This document shows, piece by piece, positions 25,146 through 33,582 of a stretch of DNA of 38,749 nt. A program made the translations under genes and the position numbers. This stretch comes from Caryophanales bacterium UBA4855. Lineage in GTDB: Bacteria; Bacillota_I; Bacilli_A; RFN20; CAG-826. Under the pieces are notes generated by a model that ran no database searches, was not told the origin of the DNA, and worked only from the letters and a program-made list of their open reading frames with translations. Position 1 is the first letter of the stretch, and every line of letters starts with the position of its first letter. The stretch is from positions 1 to 38,749 of the forward strand of contig DHEH01000017.1 of NCBI GenBank assembly GCA_002399785.1, written 5' to 3'.

Positions 25146-26697
25146 GAATAACCGCCTCACATTTTGAACGAATTGATTGATTCATAATATTATTAACTAA
25201 TTCTTCTGAATCTACTGAATCATGAATTGATTTAAAAGGTATGAGAGAATAACTTAAAAGACCATAATACTTCACATTCATTATTTCTTTATTATCTAAA
25301 TTTATATCAAGAGCATTTAGCACTTTTTCAAATTCGCCATTTGTAATTGCTTGTCTTTTTTCATTTTCAAAAGAATATGCATATTTATATGAAATCTTAG
25401 TCGATTCAAATTTACCAATAAAGAAATTAAATTCATCTATAACTTCTGGAGCTAAAAATTGTAATTCTCTATCATAAGAAACGACAAAAATAAATTTTTC
25501 ATTATATGGTCTTGATTTTATATAATCTAAAAGTTTTGTTGTTTTTTGTACATTAATAATGTTTTTTAATACAATAACCTTATTATTTGATATACACTTT
25601 AAACCATCAATTTCAGTTATTAACTGTGCAAAATCACAATTATCATCAGCGATAACTTCATAATAATTACCACCTGTTATTGTAGATGAAATAATATTGG
25701 CTAATAGTTCACTATTCTTTTCAGAAACTATTATAGGTTTTTTAGAAAAAATGACTTCTACTAAATATTCTCTTAGAACATCGAACTCATTATTCTTTAC
25801 TACATTTTCAATAATATCTCCAATATTTTCAGGAAGAAATTCATCGAATTCTTCATACTCTTCATTTTCGACTACATTAATGGTGTAATTCTTGTTTGAT
25901 GATGCAACACTAATTTTTTCGATATATTGTTTTAAAAAGTCAATTTGATCCTGCAATTTCATGACAACATCATTTTGAACTAATTGTTCTATTTTCTTAT
26001 CAACATACTCTCGTTCTTTTTTTAATGAGAATTCAATTTTCTTATTCACTTCTTCGATAGAATGATTCAATTCTTCGTTATTAATACTATTGATAGTTTT
26101 CTTTGTTTCTTTAAGTTCGTCATTTAAAGTCTCAATTAAGGTTTTATGTTCAGCTAATTGTTTTTTTAACTTCTTTACATCATTATTAATTGACTTAAAT
26201 TGAGAATCTATATTTTTGTTTAGTTTATCTAATTCTTTTTTTAAAGATTCCCTAATTGTTTCAGAACTAATGTTTTTAATTAAATTGAGAATATTTATAT
26301 TTTCAGTGATTGCTTTTTGTTTAGTTTCATCAAAATGTTCTAATTTATAATATATTGGTCTAAAGGCTTCATTCGTTGCTTCTTCAATGGATAATGCCAT
26401 AGCAATTGTTTCACTATAGCCTTGTCCCTCATGTTCTTTTTGTCTTTTTTTAATACTTTCATTATTGTCATTATAAAAACTGGTTAATATTCCAATTAAC
26501 TTTGCATCTTTTTGTGTCTTAATAAGAGAAAAGGAAGCGTTAACCAATACTTGTTTTGCTGCTTTATTTGGTCTGAAACCTTTTAATTTTTGAGCTAATT
26601 TAGGCGTATTAACATAGATGTTTCTCAATAATTCTAGAGGTACTCCATCCTCTAAAAAAGACTTTAATTCTTCATCATTTAACTCAAGTAAATTCAT
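25138..26697 (-). CDS. Coiled-coil protein with a degenerate AAA-like C-terminal domain
   Basis: 519 residues. Residues ~1-135 are helical (FRPNKAAKQVLVNASFSLI). Residues ~140-270 are a long, Lys/Glu-rich coiled coil. Residues ~290-420 look like an NTPase fold: a beta strand KPIIVSEKNS in the place of a P-loop, then GLKCISNNKVIVLKNIINV in the Walker B position, and EKFIFVVSYDRE like sensor 1. There is no GKS/T, so ATP binding is doubtful. It starts three bases after the CoiA-like gene, with GGAGG inside that gene's last codons, and overlaps the next start. It is probably a structural or clamp subunit of the helicase complex (inference). Confidence 0.7.
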   Translation of the reverse strand: MNLLELNDEELKSFLEDGVPLELLRNIYVNTPKLAQKLKGFRPNKAAKQVLVNASFSLIKTQKDAKLIGILTSFYNDNNESIKKRQKEHEGQGYSETIAMALSIEEATNEAFRPIYYKLEHFDETKQKAITENINILNLIKNISSETIRESLKKELDKLNKNIDSQFKSINNDVKKLKKQLAEHKTLIETLNDELKETKKTINSINNEELNHSIEEVNKKIEFSLKKEREYVDKKIEQLVQNDVVMKLQDQIDFLKQYIEKISVASSNKNYTINVVENEEYEEFDEFLPENIGDIIENVVKNNEFDVLREYLVEVIFSKKPIIVSEKNSELLANIISSTITGGNYYEVIADDNCDFAQLITEIDGLKCISNNKVIVLKNIINVQKTTKLLDYIKSRPYNEKFIFVVSYDRELQFLAPEVIDEFNFFIGKFESTKISYKYAYSFENEKRQAITNGEFEKVLNALDINLDNKEIMNVKYYGLLSYSLIPFKSIHDSVDSEELVNNIMNQSIRSKCEAVIHD

Positions 26698-26700
26698 ACA

Positions 26701-28191
26701 TTAGACCTCCATGAGCAGTTCAATAGCTGCTTTTTTTATCTTATTAGAACGAGCACACATTTCAAGATAATCTACTATAAACTCATTATCCTTATATTTT
26801 TCAATAAAATATTCAAAATCAATATCTCTTAAAGGAAAATATTCTTTTGAATACCATATAGCATTTTTCAATAAATCAATATTTATTTCAGATTTAACCG
26901 AAGATAATTGATATATAGTTCTTTCTAAACCTGATTTAACAGATAGTAATTTGTCATTCTTCTTTAAACGTATTTGTCCAGAGCTTACTTTTTCATTAAT
27001 AAATCCATTTTTCAGATAATAGTTCTTTATGTTTTTATCTAGATTTACTAATGAACTATTTAGGTATTCAAACTTAGCAGGTTCTTTTTCAGGCATTGGA
27101 CTATTGAATTGCATTACGAAAAATGGAGTTGCATTAATGTTTTGAACCTTAAAATATAAATATGCTGTATCATGCTCATATAATTCGAGGGCATCAGATT
27201 CATTTTCAAATGCAATAAACATTTTAGTTGAGTTGTTCTTATAATATTTATAATTTCCAATAAAATTCATAGGTGGCCACAATATTACAGCATCATCTTT
27301 TTCAACAAGTTCGCAACCTCTATTTGTGCAGAAATTTTCGGTTGCATCAGTAACACTATTGAATACAACATCGTATACTGAATAATTAAAGTAAGTATCG
27401 CTTTTTAGTTCTAATTTTACTATTGTCATATCCTTCTTAACTTCATTTGAGATATGCAAACCATAATTCCCATAGGAGAATATTAAATAATGTCTTCCTG
27501 TATAAATCCTACCACCAAATTTTTTACATACAAACATCTTAATATTTCTTAAATTGATACTAGAATTTAAGTCTCCAATATAATTTTGTAATATCAAACT
27601 AGAATATATCTGTTCATTTGGAATAAAGCCGTCCATCGTGTAACTCATGTCACGACCTGTAGAGTTACCTGTAATTCGAATCTTTATACTTGAAGGAAAC
27701 TTACTTAACCCTATTCTTTTCAATTCACCTACTTTAAAGTGATTTGTATCGATTGGTAAATCTATGTGAGAATTATAAGATTCATTTATAACAATTTTAG
27801 TATCATTTTTAGTATTATTATCTAAATCATTTTTATTAAAAAAAGGGATGGTAATTAAACTTTTCCATTTACCATCTTGATACTTTAATTCAAAATTTAA
27901 AGAAATATCTTCTTCTTTAAACAGTTTTTTTCTAATTAATGATTCATAGGTTTTTGATTCGGTTCCCTCATGATAAAGAGAACAATAACCATGACCTTCA
28001 TGAGTAGGAGAATGCTTAAAATAAGCAGCATTATAAAAACCATTACAGTAAACAATAGCATCTCCACATTCAACACATCTAATTGCTTTTATGCTTGAAT
28101 GATATGGATGTTCTTTCATGTATTTCTCATATTCAGATAATGTCATTTCTCTTTTTTCTAAAGTATGAAAAACTTTTGGAATGCTCGCCAT
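26701..28191 (-). CDS. CoiA-like zinc-domain protein, first large gene of the DruE-like operon
   Basis: 496 residues. Residues ~35-85 carry a zinc-binding pattern like that of competence protein CoiA: CVECGDAIVYCNG, then AAYFKHSP and GYCSLYHEGTES. The conserved HxxH-like and paired Cys residues probably bind one zinc ion. The following acidic segment (ESKTYESLIRKKLF) also resembles CoiA-related proteins, but the remaining ~400 residues are beta-rich and unassigned, and no nuclease motif is evident. AAAGGAGG lies nine bases before the ATG. In position it corresponds to druB of type I Druantia (inference from order and size only). It may recognise nucleic acid for the helicase. Confidence 0.7.
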   Translation of the reverse strand: MASIPKVFHTLEKREMTLSEYEKYMKEHPYHSSIKAIRCVECGDAIVYCNGFYNAAYFKHSPTHEGHGYCSLYHEGTESKTYESLIRKKLFKEEDISLNFELKYQDGKWKSLITIPFFNKNDLDNNTKNDTKIVINESYNSHIDLPIDTNHFKVGELKRIGLSKFPSSIKIRITGNSTGRDMSYTMDGFIPNEQIYSSLILQNYIGDLNSSINLRNIKMFVCKKFGGRIYTGRHYLIFSYGNYGLHISNEVKKDMTIVKLELKSDTYFNYSVYDVVFNSVTDATENFCTNRGCELVEKDDAVILWPPMNFIGNYKYYKNNSTKMFIAFENESDALELYEHDTAYLYFKVQNINATPFFVMQFNSPMPEKEPAKFEYLNSSLVNLDKNIKNYYLKNGFINEKVSSGQIRLKKNDKLLSVKSGLERTIYQLSSVKSEINIDLLKNAIWYSKEYFPLRDIDFEYFIEKYKDNEFIVDYLEMCARSNKIKKAAIELLMEV

Positions 28192-28194
28192 ATT

Positions 28195-28257
28195 TCAACA
28201 ACCTCCTTTTTCTTGAATATTTGTATTTGTTTGTTTTTGCATATCTTTAATAGCCAT
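28195..28257 (-). CDS. Possible 20-residue leader peptide
   Basis: A short frame, MAIKDMQKQTNTNIQEKGGC, starts in a TAATGG overlap with the XRE stop and ends four bases before the next ATG. Its last codons contain the ribosome site of the CoiA-like gene. It could couple translation of the regulator and the operon, or be meaningless. Confidence 0.25.
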   Translation of the reverse strand: MAIKDMQKQTNTNIQEKGGC

Positions 28258-28466
28258 TATTCATTTACCTCTTTCACATCAATATCATTTTCCTTAAATA
28301 ATTGGTTAAGTTTAACTTTTACTAGTTTGGTAGGCGCATATTTATCATTCTCCCATCTGTTGACAGAAATAAAAGAAACGCCCAACATTTTAGCGAGTTC
28401 TTCTTGAGATAAATTTAATTTAGCTCTTAATTGTAGAATTCCATCTGCATAATCGATTTTAGCCAT
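28257..28466 (-). CDS. XRE family helix-turn-helix regulator of the DruE-like operon
   Basis: 69 residues forming one HTH_3 domain: LQLRAKLNLSQEELAKMLGVS as helices 1-3, with SFISVNRWENDKYAPTKLVK as recognition helix and turn. The ATG at 28466 is favoured, with AAAGGATGG upstream. It is the first gene of the operon leading to the CoiA-like protein and the helicase, about 65 bases before the next large gene. It is the likely autoregulator of the system, binding its own promoter between 28470 and 28590 (inference). It may alternatively help to silence defence in the absence of phage. Confidence 0.85.
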   Translation of the reverse strand: MAKIDYADGILQLRAKLNLSQEELAKMLGVSFISVNRWENDKYAPTKLVKVKLNQLFKENDIDVKEVNE

Positions 28467-28595
28467 ATTATTTACCATCCTTTAAATCGTTAACACTTCT
28501 TATAACATTATATCACTTTTTTAGAAAAATATCTAGTGTATGGCTAATAATTCCAAGTTAATTTCCATTTTTTCGAAAATTCTTATATTACATAT

Positions 28596-28620
28596 AAAAA
28601 GAGCAACTTTTACATTGCCC
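28596..28620 (-). terminator. Intrinsic terminator, minus strand
   Basis: On the minus strand GGGCAA pairs with UUGCUC (one G-U pair), followed by five Us (28600-28596). It lies just past the stop of the zinc-finger gene and separates it from the DruE-like operon, which therefore needs its own promoter. Confidence 0.6.
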
Positions 28621-28623
28621 TTC

Positions 28624-29712
28624 TTAATCCTGATTTTCTTTCAATTTTTGTCTATGACGTGCTTGTCTTTTTCTGTTAATTGTCCTAATACATGCATCAT
28701 CACCACAACACTTTTGGTTGTTTCCGCTTTTAATATACATCTTTCCACATACTTCACAAAAAGCTATATTTTCACCTAAATCATATACACTATATTTGTC
28801 TGTATTTGGATCTTCACTTGGTGCATTTGCTGCTAATAATCTAGCTATACTGTAATAGCAAATATCAAAAATAGATTCTACATATGCTACTAATTCACAC
28901 TTATTTCTTGAAACATCATAATTTAATGATAATTTTATTTGAGGAAGCATATCTTCTATTTTTTTATAAATGTTTACCTTATCAGTTACTACTGCTTTTC
29001 TAAATTCTTCTTTAGTATTTATATGCATATGAGAATGTTCAGCATCTTTCATAGCCCTTTGAATGTCATTCCAATTAGGATCAACATCATATTTATCTAC
29101 AATCATGGTAAAAGTATAATCTGCAAATAAAGGAACTGTATGAAAGAACTGACCACTCTTTTCATAATTCAATGCTGGTTCAGGATTACCATTTAAACAT
29201 TCTAGAAAAGCATAAATATATGTGAAGACACTATAAAGCTTTGCTAAATCATCTATAAAAGTATCAACATTAAAAACACCATCTGTCCATTCTTGATAAT
29301 ATTTTCTGTCTGTTTCACCTTTATCTAGTTCTCTATATTTCTCATATAAGCTCTCTATATTATAAGGATGAAAATATTCTTTGCACCAATCCATAATAAG
29401 TGCCGCAACTTTTGTATGAGTAATAAATCCTTTAAAATTTATTTCTTCTGCTAAATTGCATAAGGATACAATTAACTTTTTACCAGTTAAGCCTAAATCA
29501 ATATCTAAATTAGGTGCCTCATATGGATCACGTGGATATATTATTTTACCCTTTATTCTTTTATCTACAATATTAGCATCGTCATCATAATCATAATCAT
29601 TAAACTTAACACATTTATAAACAATTTCACCTACCCCGCCAATATCAACTAATCCTAAATGTTTATAATTGGCTTTTGGAAAGGTGATTTTTTTCTTTCT
29701 AATATAGTCCAT
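28624..29712 (-). CDS. Hypothetical protein with C-terminal zinc finger
   Basis: 362 residues from the ATG at 29712 (GTGGTGA upstream). An apparent longer frame to 29826 crosses repeat-rich regulatory DNA and is rejected. Most of the protein is helical without known motifs (LYEKYRELDKG; ECLNGNPEPALNYEKSGQ). The last ~45 residues form a four-Cys finger: FCEVCGKMYIKSGNNQKCCG then a basic run of Arg, Lys and Gln that ends in RQARHRQKLKENQ. Similar CxxC-plus-basic tails occur in DUF6076-like and CGNR-like proteins of Firmicutes elements. It diverges from the replication module, sharing the repeat-rich region at 29713-29951. A DNA-binding regulator of the element is plausible. Confidence 0.6.
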   Translation of the reverse strand: MDYIRKKKITFPKANYKHLGLVDIGGVGEIVYKCVKFNDYDYDDDANIVDKRIKGKIIYPRDPYEAPNLDIDLGLTGKKLIVSLCNLAEEINFKGFITHTKVAALIMDWCKEYFHPYNIESLYEKYRELDKGETDRKYYQEWTDGVFNVDTFIDDLAKLYSVFTYIYAFLECLNGNPEPALNYEKSGQFFHTVPLFADYTFTMIVDKYDVDPNWNDIQRAMKDAEHSHMHINTKEEFRKAVVTDKVNIYKKIEDMLPQIKLSLNYDVSRNKCELVAYVESIFDICYYSIARLLAANAPSEDPNTDKYSVYDLGENIAFCEVCGKMYIKSGNNQKCCGDDACIRTINRKRQARHRQKLKENQD

Positions 29713-29951
29713 TTTATCACCACTTTTTTTGTCACGTTTTCTGTCACGTTTTGAAACGTTCCTTTTCGTTACATTATATCGTAAAATGGTAGCGAAAACA
29801 AGAGATTTAACGGATTTTAGTTTCATCTAATTACTAGCCGTTTAAACAAGTTTCACCCAATTAATTGTTTAACGGTTAATAACTATTTGATTCTAAATTG
29901 GGTAAGTCCTTAAATCTCTTGAATTCAAATATTAATATGGAGGAAAACAAA
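29713..29951. promoter_or_regulatory. Divergent control region with nested inverted repeats and iteron-like words
   Basis: Contains TGTCAC at 29730 and 29742; a perfect 12-bp inverted repeat CAAGAGATTTAA (29799-29810) / TTAAATCTCTTG (29910-29921); inside it ACCCAATT (29855-29862) / AATTGGGT (29896-29903); and the words TTTAACGG at 29806 and 29868. TTTAACGGTTAATAA at 29868 matches TTTAACGATTAATAA at 37800 except for one base. Located between divergent genes, it should hold both promoters and perhaps the replication origin. Confidence 0.6.
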
Positions 29952-30137
29952 ATGGAAAAACAAACTATTAGTGTTCAGGAACTAGCCAATCAACTTGGTA
30001 TTTCAGTTCCTAAAGCCTATGAATTAACTAGAACTCCTGGATTCCCTTCGATAAGAATTGGGACAAGAATCATCATTCCTATCGAGGAGTTTAAAAAGTG
30101 GTTAAAAGAAACTAGTTTAAAAAAAGGTGCTAAGTAA
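29952..30137 (+). CDS. Excisionase-type helix-turn-helix protein (HTH_17/MerR-like)
   Basis: 61 residues from the ATG at 29952 (GGAGG seven bases upstream); a frame opening at 29898 is ignored. The sequence SVQELANQLGISVPKAYEL, then TPGFPSIRIGTRIIIPIEEF and KKWLKE is the HTH_17 pattern of excisionases and small plasmid or element regulators. It ends two bases before the replication gene. It may act as recombination directionality factor for the recombinases downstream, or as activator of the module. As directionality factors of large serine recombinases are diverse, this is not certain. Confidence 0.85.
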   Translation: MEKQTISVQELANQLGISVPKAYELTRTPGFPSIRIGTRIIIPIEEFKKWLKETSLKKGAK

Positions 30138-30139
30138 TT

Positions 30140-32395
30140 ATGGATTTTGATTTATATTTCAATAAAGTAACTCAAAAATACGATAATTCTTATTATCCTT
30201 ATCATAAAACTATTACTAGTGATGAAGACTTCAAAGAGGTTGTTATTTATGACTGCGTCGGTGCTAAATACAAAAACAATCATCGAAGTAATGATGACTT
30301 TATTAAAGCTAATTGTTTAATGCTAGAAATAGATAATGATCACACTGAAGATAAATCACTTCAAGTTGATAATGATAAATTAGCTGCCATTTTACCTAAT
30401 GTTGATTTTAGAACAAACACTAGTAAATCAGATGGTATTGAAAAAGATGGCTTTGGTCCAAGACCAAGACTTCATGTATTCTTTTCTATACCTACTATAG
30501 CAAGTATTGATGAACTAAATCATCTTAAAGAAAGAATACTAGAAATCTTTCCCTTCTTTGATAAGAAAGCTAAAGATGCAGCTAGATTCTTTGCAGGCAA
30601 TTTAGAAACTAAGACTTATTATTATAAAGGTTATACTACTATCGACCAATATATAAAGGATTTAGATAGTGAAAAAGCATTTGAAGAATTAGGTGAAGTT
30701 ATACCTGAAGGTAGTCGTAATGCAACTATGCATAAGATTGCTTGTTCTTTACTAGTAAAATATGGAATTACTGAAGAATCAAAATCTAAATATAGAGAAG
30801 CTTCTAATAAATGTAATCCACCACTAGAAAAGGATGAACTTAATACTATCTGGAAGAGTGCTGCTAAATTCTATAAGAACAAGGTTGTTACTAATCCAGA
30901 ATACAAAAAGCCTGAAGAATATAACAAGTCAGCTGAAATTAAATGGGATGCACCTATTCCTTTTGAAAAGCCTAAGCTACCAACATTTCCTGTAGATGCA
31001 TTACCTAAGATTATAAAAGATTATGTAGTTGCTGTAGCTGAAACAACACAAACACCAGTTGATATGGCTGCTACCGCTTCTTTAGCTATCATGTCATTAT
31101 GTATGCAAGGTAGATATAGAATCAAAGGAAAGGCGGATTGGGAGGAGCCTGTTAATCTTTATACATTAATAATTGCTGAACCAAGCGAAAGAAAATCTGC
31201 CATTATTGGTTTTATGACTAGACCAGTTAATGAATTTGAACTTGAATACAATAGATCAAATGGTGCTAGATTTGAATCATCACGTATTCATAAATCAGCA
31301 CTAGAAATTAAAAAGAAATCTATTGAATCTCAATTTGCTAAAGGTAAAGCTACTGAACAAGAGGTTGAAGAAATATCAAAAAAACTATATGACTTCAAAG
31401 AATTAAAACCTAAAAAGATTTATGTAGATGATATTACAACTGAGAAACTTGCATCAGTTCTTGCTGATTCAGATGGTAAAACAGCCGTTATTTCGACTGA
31501 AGGTGGCATCTTTGATGTTTTAGCTGGTATGTATAACAAAAGCGTTAATATTGACGTTTTCTTAAAGAGTTATTCTGGTGATGCAATTAGGATTGATAGA
31601 ATTGGACGTCAATCAGAATTAATTCAAAAACCATCTTTAACAATACTTCTTTCAGTTCAACCAAGTGTCGTATCTTCACTTATAAGTAATGCTACATTTG
31701 AAGGTAAAGGATTAACCACTAGATTCTTATATGCACTACCAGAATCATTGATTGGAAAAAGAAAGTTTAATACTTCTCCTATTCCATCTGAAGTATCACG
31801 TCTATATGACATGAAAATAAAAGATGTATTAAATGAGGAAGAAAACTTAATTGACAATCAAACCGTTAGTCTAGATAAAGATGCAAGTGCTTTATTTGAA
31901 TCATTTCATGATGAAAATGAAAAGATCATGGGAACCAATCCTGAAATAAAGACTTGGAGAGGAAAACTAGTTGGTAATGTATTAAGAATCTCTGCACTAC
32001 TTGCAAGATTTAATAAAGATCAATTTAATCCATTCTTTGATATAACACCACCGCTTGTTGTATCTAAAGAAGATATGGCTAATGCTATATCAATCGGTAA
32101 TTATTTTACTGAACACACTAAAGCATCATATTCGCTTATGGGAATAGATCCTATTAATAAAAAATGTGAATATGTTCTAGCAAAAATTAAGGAACATAAC
32201 TTCTATGAATTTTCAAATAGAGATATCACAAGAGCTTGTGGTACTAAAGATTTGAGAACCAATGAAGGAATGTTACCAGTATTAAATAGATTAATTGAAT
32301 ATGGATACATTCAGCCTAAAACTGATAAAAAGAATAATACTTCATATTTAACTAATCCAATTATCTTTAATCAAAATAATAAGGAGGAACAATAA
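30140..32395 (+). CDS. Primase-like / DUF3987 replication protein
   Basis: 751 residues. Residues ~1-165 form an archaeo-eukaryotic-type primase fold, with LEIDND (D65, D67), RPRLHVFF near residue 113 and KDAARFFAG. Residues ~180-255 resemble a PriCT helical domain (GSRNATMHKIACSLL). Residues ~280-700 are DUF3987, a RecA/DnaB-like ATPase; the segment AEPSERKSA stands in the P-loop position but lacks the classical GKS/T. Such proteins support replication of integrative elements, in the place held by Cch proteins in SCC elements. It follows the HTH gene by two bases and precedes the 128-residue gene by one base, so the module is an operon. Confidence 0.8.
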   Translation: MDFDLYFNKVTQKYDNSYYPYHKTITSDEDFKEVVIYDCVGAKYKNNHRSNDDFIKANCLMLEIDNDHTEDKSLQVDNDKLAAILPNVDFRTNTSKSDGIEKDGFGPRPRLHVFFSIPTIASIDELNHLKERILEIFPFFDKKAKDAARFFAGNLETKTYYYKGYTTIDQYIKDLDSEKAFEELGEVIPEGSRNATMHKIACSLLVKYGITEESKSKYREASNKCNPPLEKDELNTIWKSAAKFYKNKVVTNPEYKKPEEYNKSAEIKWDAPIPFEKPKLPTFPVDALPKIIKDYVVAVAETTQTPVDMAATASLAIMSLCMQGRYRIKGKADWEEPVNLYTLIIAEPSERKSAIIGFMTRPVNEFELEYNRSNGARFESSRIHKSALEIKKKSIESQFAKGKATEQEVEEISKKLYDFKELKPKKIYVDDITTEKLASVLADSDGKTAVISTEGGIFDVLAGMYNKSVNIDVFLKSYSGDAIRIDRIGRQSELIQKPSLTILLSVQPSVVSSLISNATFEGKGLTTRFLYALPESLIGKRKFNTSPIPSEVSRLYDMKIKDVLNEEENLIDNQTVSLDKDASALFESFHDENEKIMGTNPEIKTWRGKLVGNVLRISALLARFNKDQFNPFFDITPPLVVSKEDMANAISIGNYFTEHTKASYSLMGIDPINKKCEYVLAKIKEHNFYEFSNRDITRACGTKDLRTNEGMLPVLNRLIEYGYIQPKTDKKNNTSYLTNPIIFNQNNKEEQ

Positions 32396-32396
32396 A

Positions 32397-32783
32397 ATGA
32401 CTAAAGAAAAGCAAGAAATATTAAACAAACTAGATGAAACCATCAAAGGAATAGATTTCCCAGGAGATCGTTCATATACAATTAATTCTACATATAGAAT
32501 TGATATTTTTGTGACACACAACAACAAAAACGAATACCATTATCAAGTATTCTTAATGAAGAATAACTTAGATATTGTCTCAATAAGCTCTGTTCCACTC
32601 GATGAAATCGAACATCTCATTTATGATTTAAGACAATTAGTTTATTCATTAGATTCAAAATTAATAACTAATATTGATGTTGAATTGGTAAAAAATAATG
32701 GTTGGCTTGAATATGGATATAAATACTTTCAAGAAGATTTACCTCGTTTGTCACGTTTGTCACGTGTCTCACAGGATTATTAA
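32397..32783 (+). CDS. Hypothetical protein of the replication module
   Basis: 128 residues, no recognised family. The protein is mixed alpha-beta with the stretch YRIDIFVTHNNKNEYHYQVF. Start ATG with AAGGAGG inside the end of the preceding gene. The last codons (LPRLSRLSRVSQ) are encoded by the TGTCAC repeats at 32749-32763, so repeat and coding sequence overlap. The constraint may come from DNA as much as from protein. Co-translated with the replication protein. Confidence 0.65.
   Translation: MTKEKQEILNKLDETIKGIDFPGDRSYTINSTYRIDIFVTHNNKNEYHYQVFLMKNNLDIVSISSVPLDEIEHLIYDLRQLVYSLDSKLITNIDVELVKNNGWLEYGYKYFQEDLPRLSRLSRVSQDY
32749..32763. repeat. TGTCAC pair at the end of a coding region
   Basis: TGTCAC at 32749-32754 and 32758-32763, with a degenerate third unit following (TGTCTCAC). 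This is the third of four clusters in the window. Confidence 0.5.
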
Positions 32784-33049
32784 TATCTTCACCTCTTCCC
32801 TCTAGATTTTATTTCTAGGGGGTAGGGGGATCTAAATCTCTACGACTATTAAAAACGGACATCGTGCTGGGCTTTCACGCAAAAATTCGCGAAATCAAAG
32901 GGGGTATATCCCCCTATTCGTTGAAACACTGTATTGAATATTCTAAGCCCTAAATTTGGCGTTATTTTGCTACTTTTTGAAATACCTATAATTAGCCGTA
33001 GAGACTTTAATAACTTAAAACAATCGCACATAAGGAGGTTTAACGGAAA
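32784..33049. other. Non-coding stretch with palindromes before the recombinase cassette
   Basis: No gene. It contains G runs (CTAGGGGGTAGGGGG), the perfect-arm palindrome GGGGGTATATCCCCC at 32900-32914, and TTCGCGAA at 32886-32893. Such GC-rich stems stand out in AT-rich DNA and could be an origin, transfer site or attachment-type site. It is not a terminator, since no T run follows. Confidence 0.5.
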
Positions 33050-33433
33050 ATGAACGATAAAGAAAGAAATAAAGTTATTAAATTAAGAAATCAAGGTGTA
33101 ATGCCTTCTGAAATATCAAAAATTACTGGAATCAAGATTGAAACAATCAAATCTTATTTCAAACGACATAAAAACTTGTTACCTAAAAATGCTACATGTA
33201 AATATTGTGGCAAAACAATAGTTTCTATTAGAGGTAAGAAAAATAAAAAGTTTTGTTCTGATAAGTGTCGCATGGCTTATTGGAATTCTCATCCTGAGCT
33301 TATCAATAGACAAGCTTACTACAAATTAACATGCGAATACTGTGGAAAGGAGTTTTTAAGCTATGGAAACCAAAGACGAAAATTCTGCTCAAGGGAATGC
33401 TACAAGAAGTCTCTTAGAAAAATACAAATCTAA
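33050..33433 (+). CDS. HTH protein with two zinc ribbons
   Basis: 127 residues. Residues 1-45 are a sigma-factor-like HTH (NKVIKLRNQGVMPSEISKIT, ETIKSYFKRH). Two short treble-clef fingers follow: CKYCGKTI ... FCSDKCRMAYW and CEYCGKEF ... FCSRECYKKS, eight Cys in all. Start ATG after AAGGAGG. The gene overlaps the following small gene by 71 bases in another frame. Proteins of this make-up often precede recombinases in Firmicutes integrative elements and probably regulate them or act as a directionality factor. The exact role is unknown. Confidence 0.8.
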   Translation: MNDKERNKVIKLRNQGVMPSEISKITGIKIETIKSYFKRHKNLLPKNATCKYCGKTIVSIRGKKNKKFCSDKCRMAYWNSHPELINRQAYYKLTCEYCGKEFLSYGNQRRKFCSRECYKKSLRKIQI

Positions 33434-33581
33434 TAATCTAATCGTCTATAACTTGAGTGTTTCTATTCTTGAAATGCTCCATCAAAATGGTGTTTTAACC
33501 GATAAAGATTATACGGATGCTGCTTCTATTATTGCAGCAAATCATGGCTTAAATAGCACCTCTATTTTCGTATCAAATTAA
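33363..33581 (+). CDS. Small SHOCT-like protein
   Basis: 72 residues. The segment NLSVSILEMLHQNGVLTDKDY resembles a SHOCT-type helical hairpin, as in the broken gene at 4849. Start ATG with AAAGGAG upstream. The long overlap with the preceding gene (71 bases) indicates translational coupling. It is followed by the promoter of the recombinase pair. Confidence 0.7.
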   Translation: METKDENSAQGNATRSLLEKYKSNNLIVYNLSVSILEMLHQNGVLTDKDYTDAASIIAANHGLNSTSIFVSN

Positions 33582-33582
33582 C

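Noticed and set aside
18977..28466. DISARM, BREX or Dpd system
   Set aside because: No PLD nuclease, PglZ, DrmMI/MII-type methyltransferase, tRNA-guanine transglycosylase-like DpdA or separate SNF2 helicase is present in the operon.
29713..29826. N-terminal extension of the zinc-finger protein to 29826
   Set aside because: The extension is encoded by TGTCAC and poly-A repeats; the ATG at 29712 has a ribosome site.
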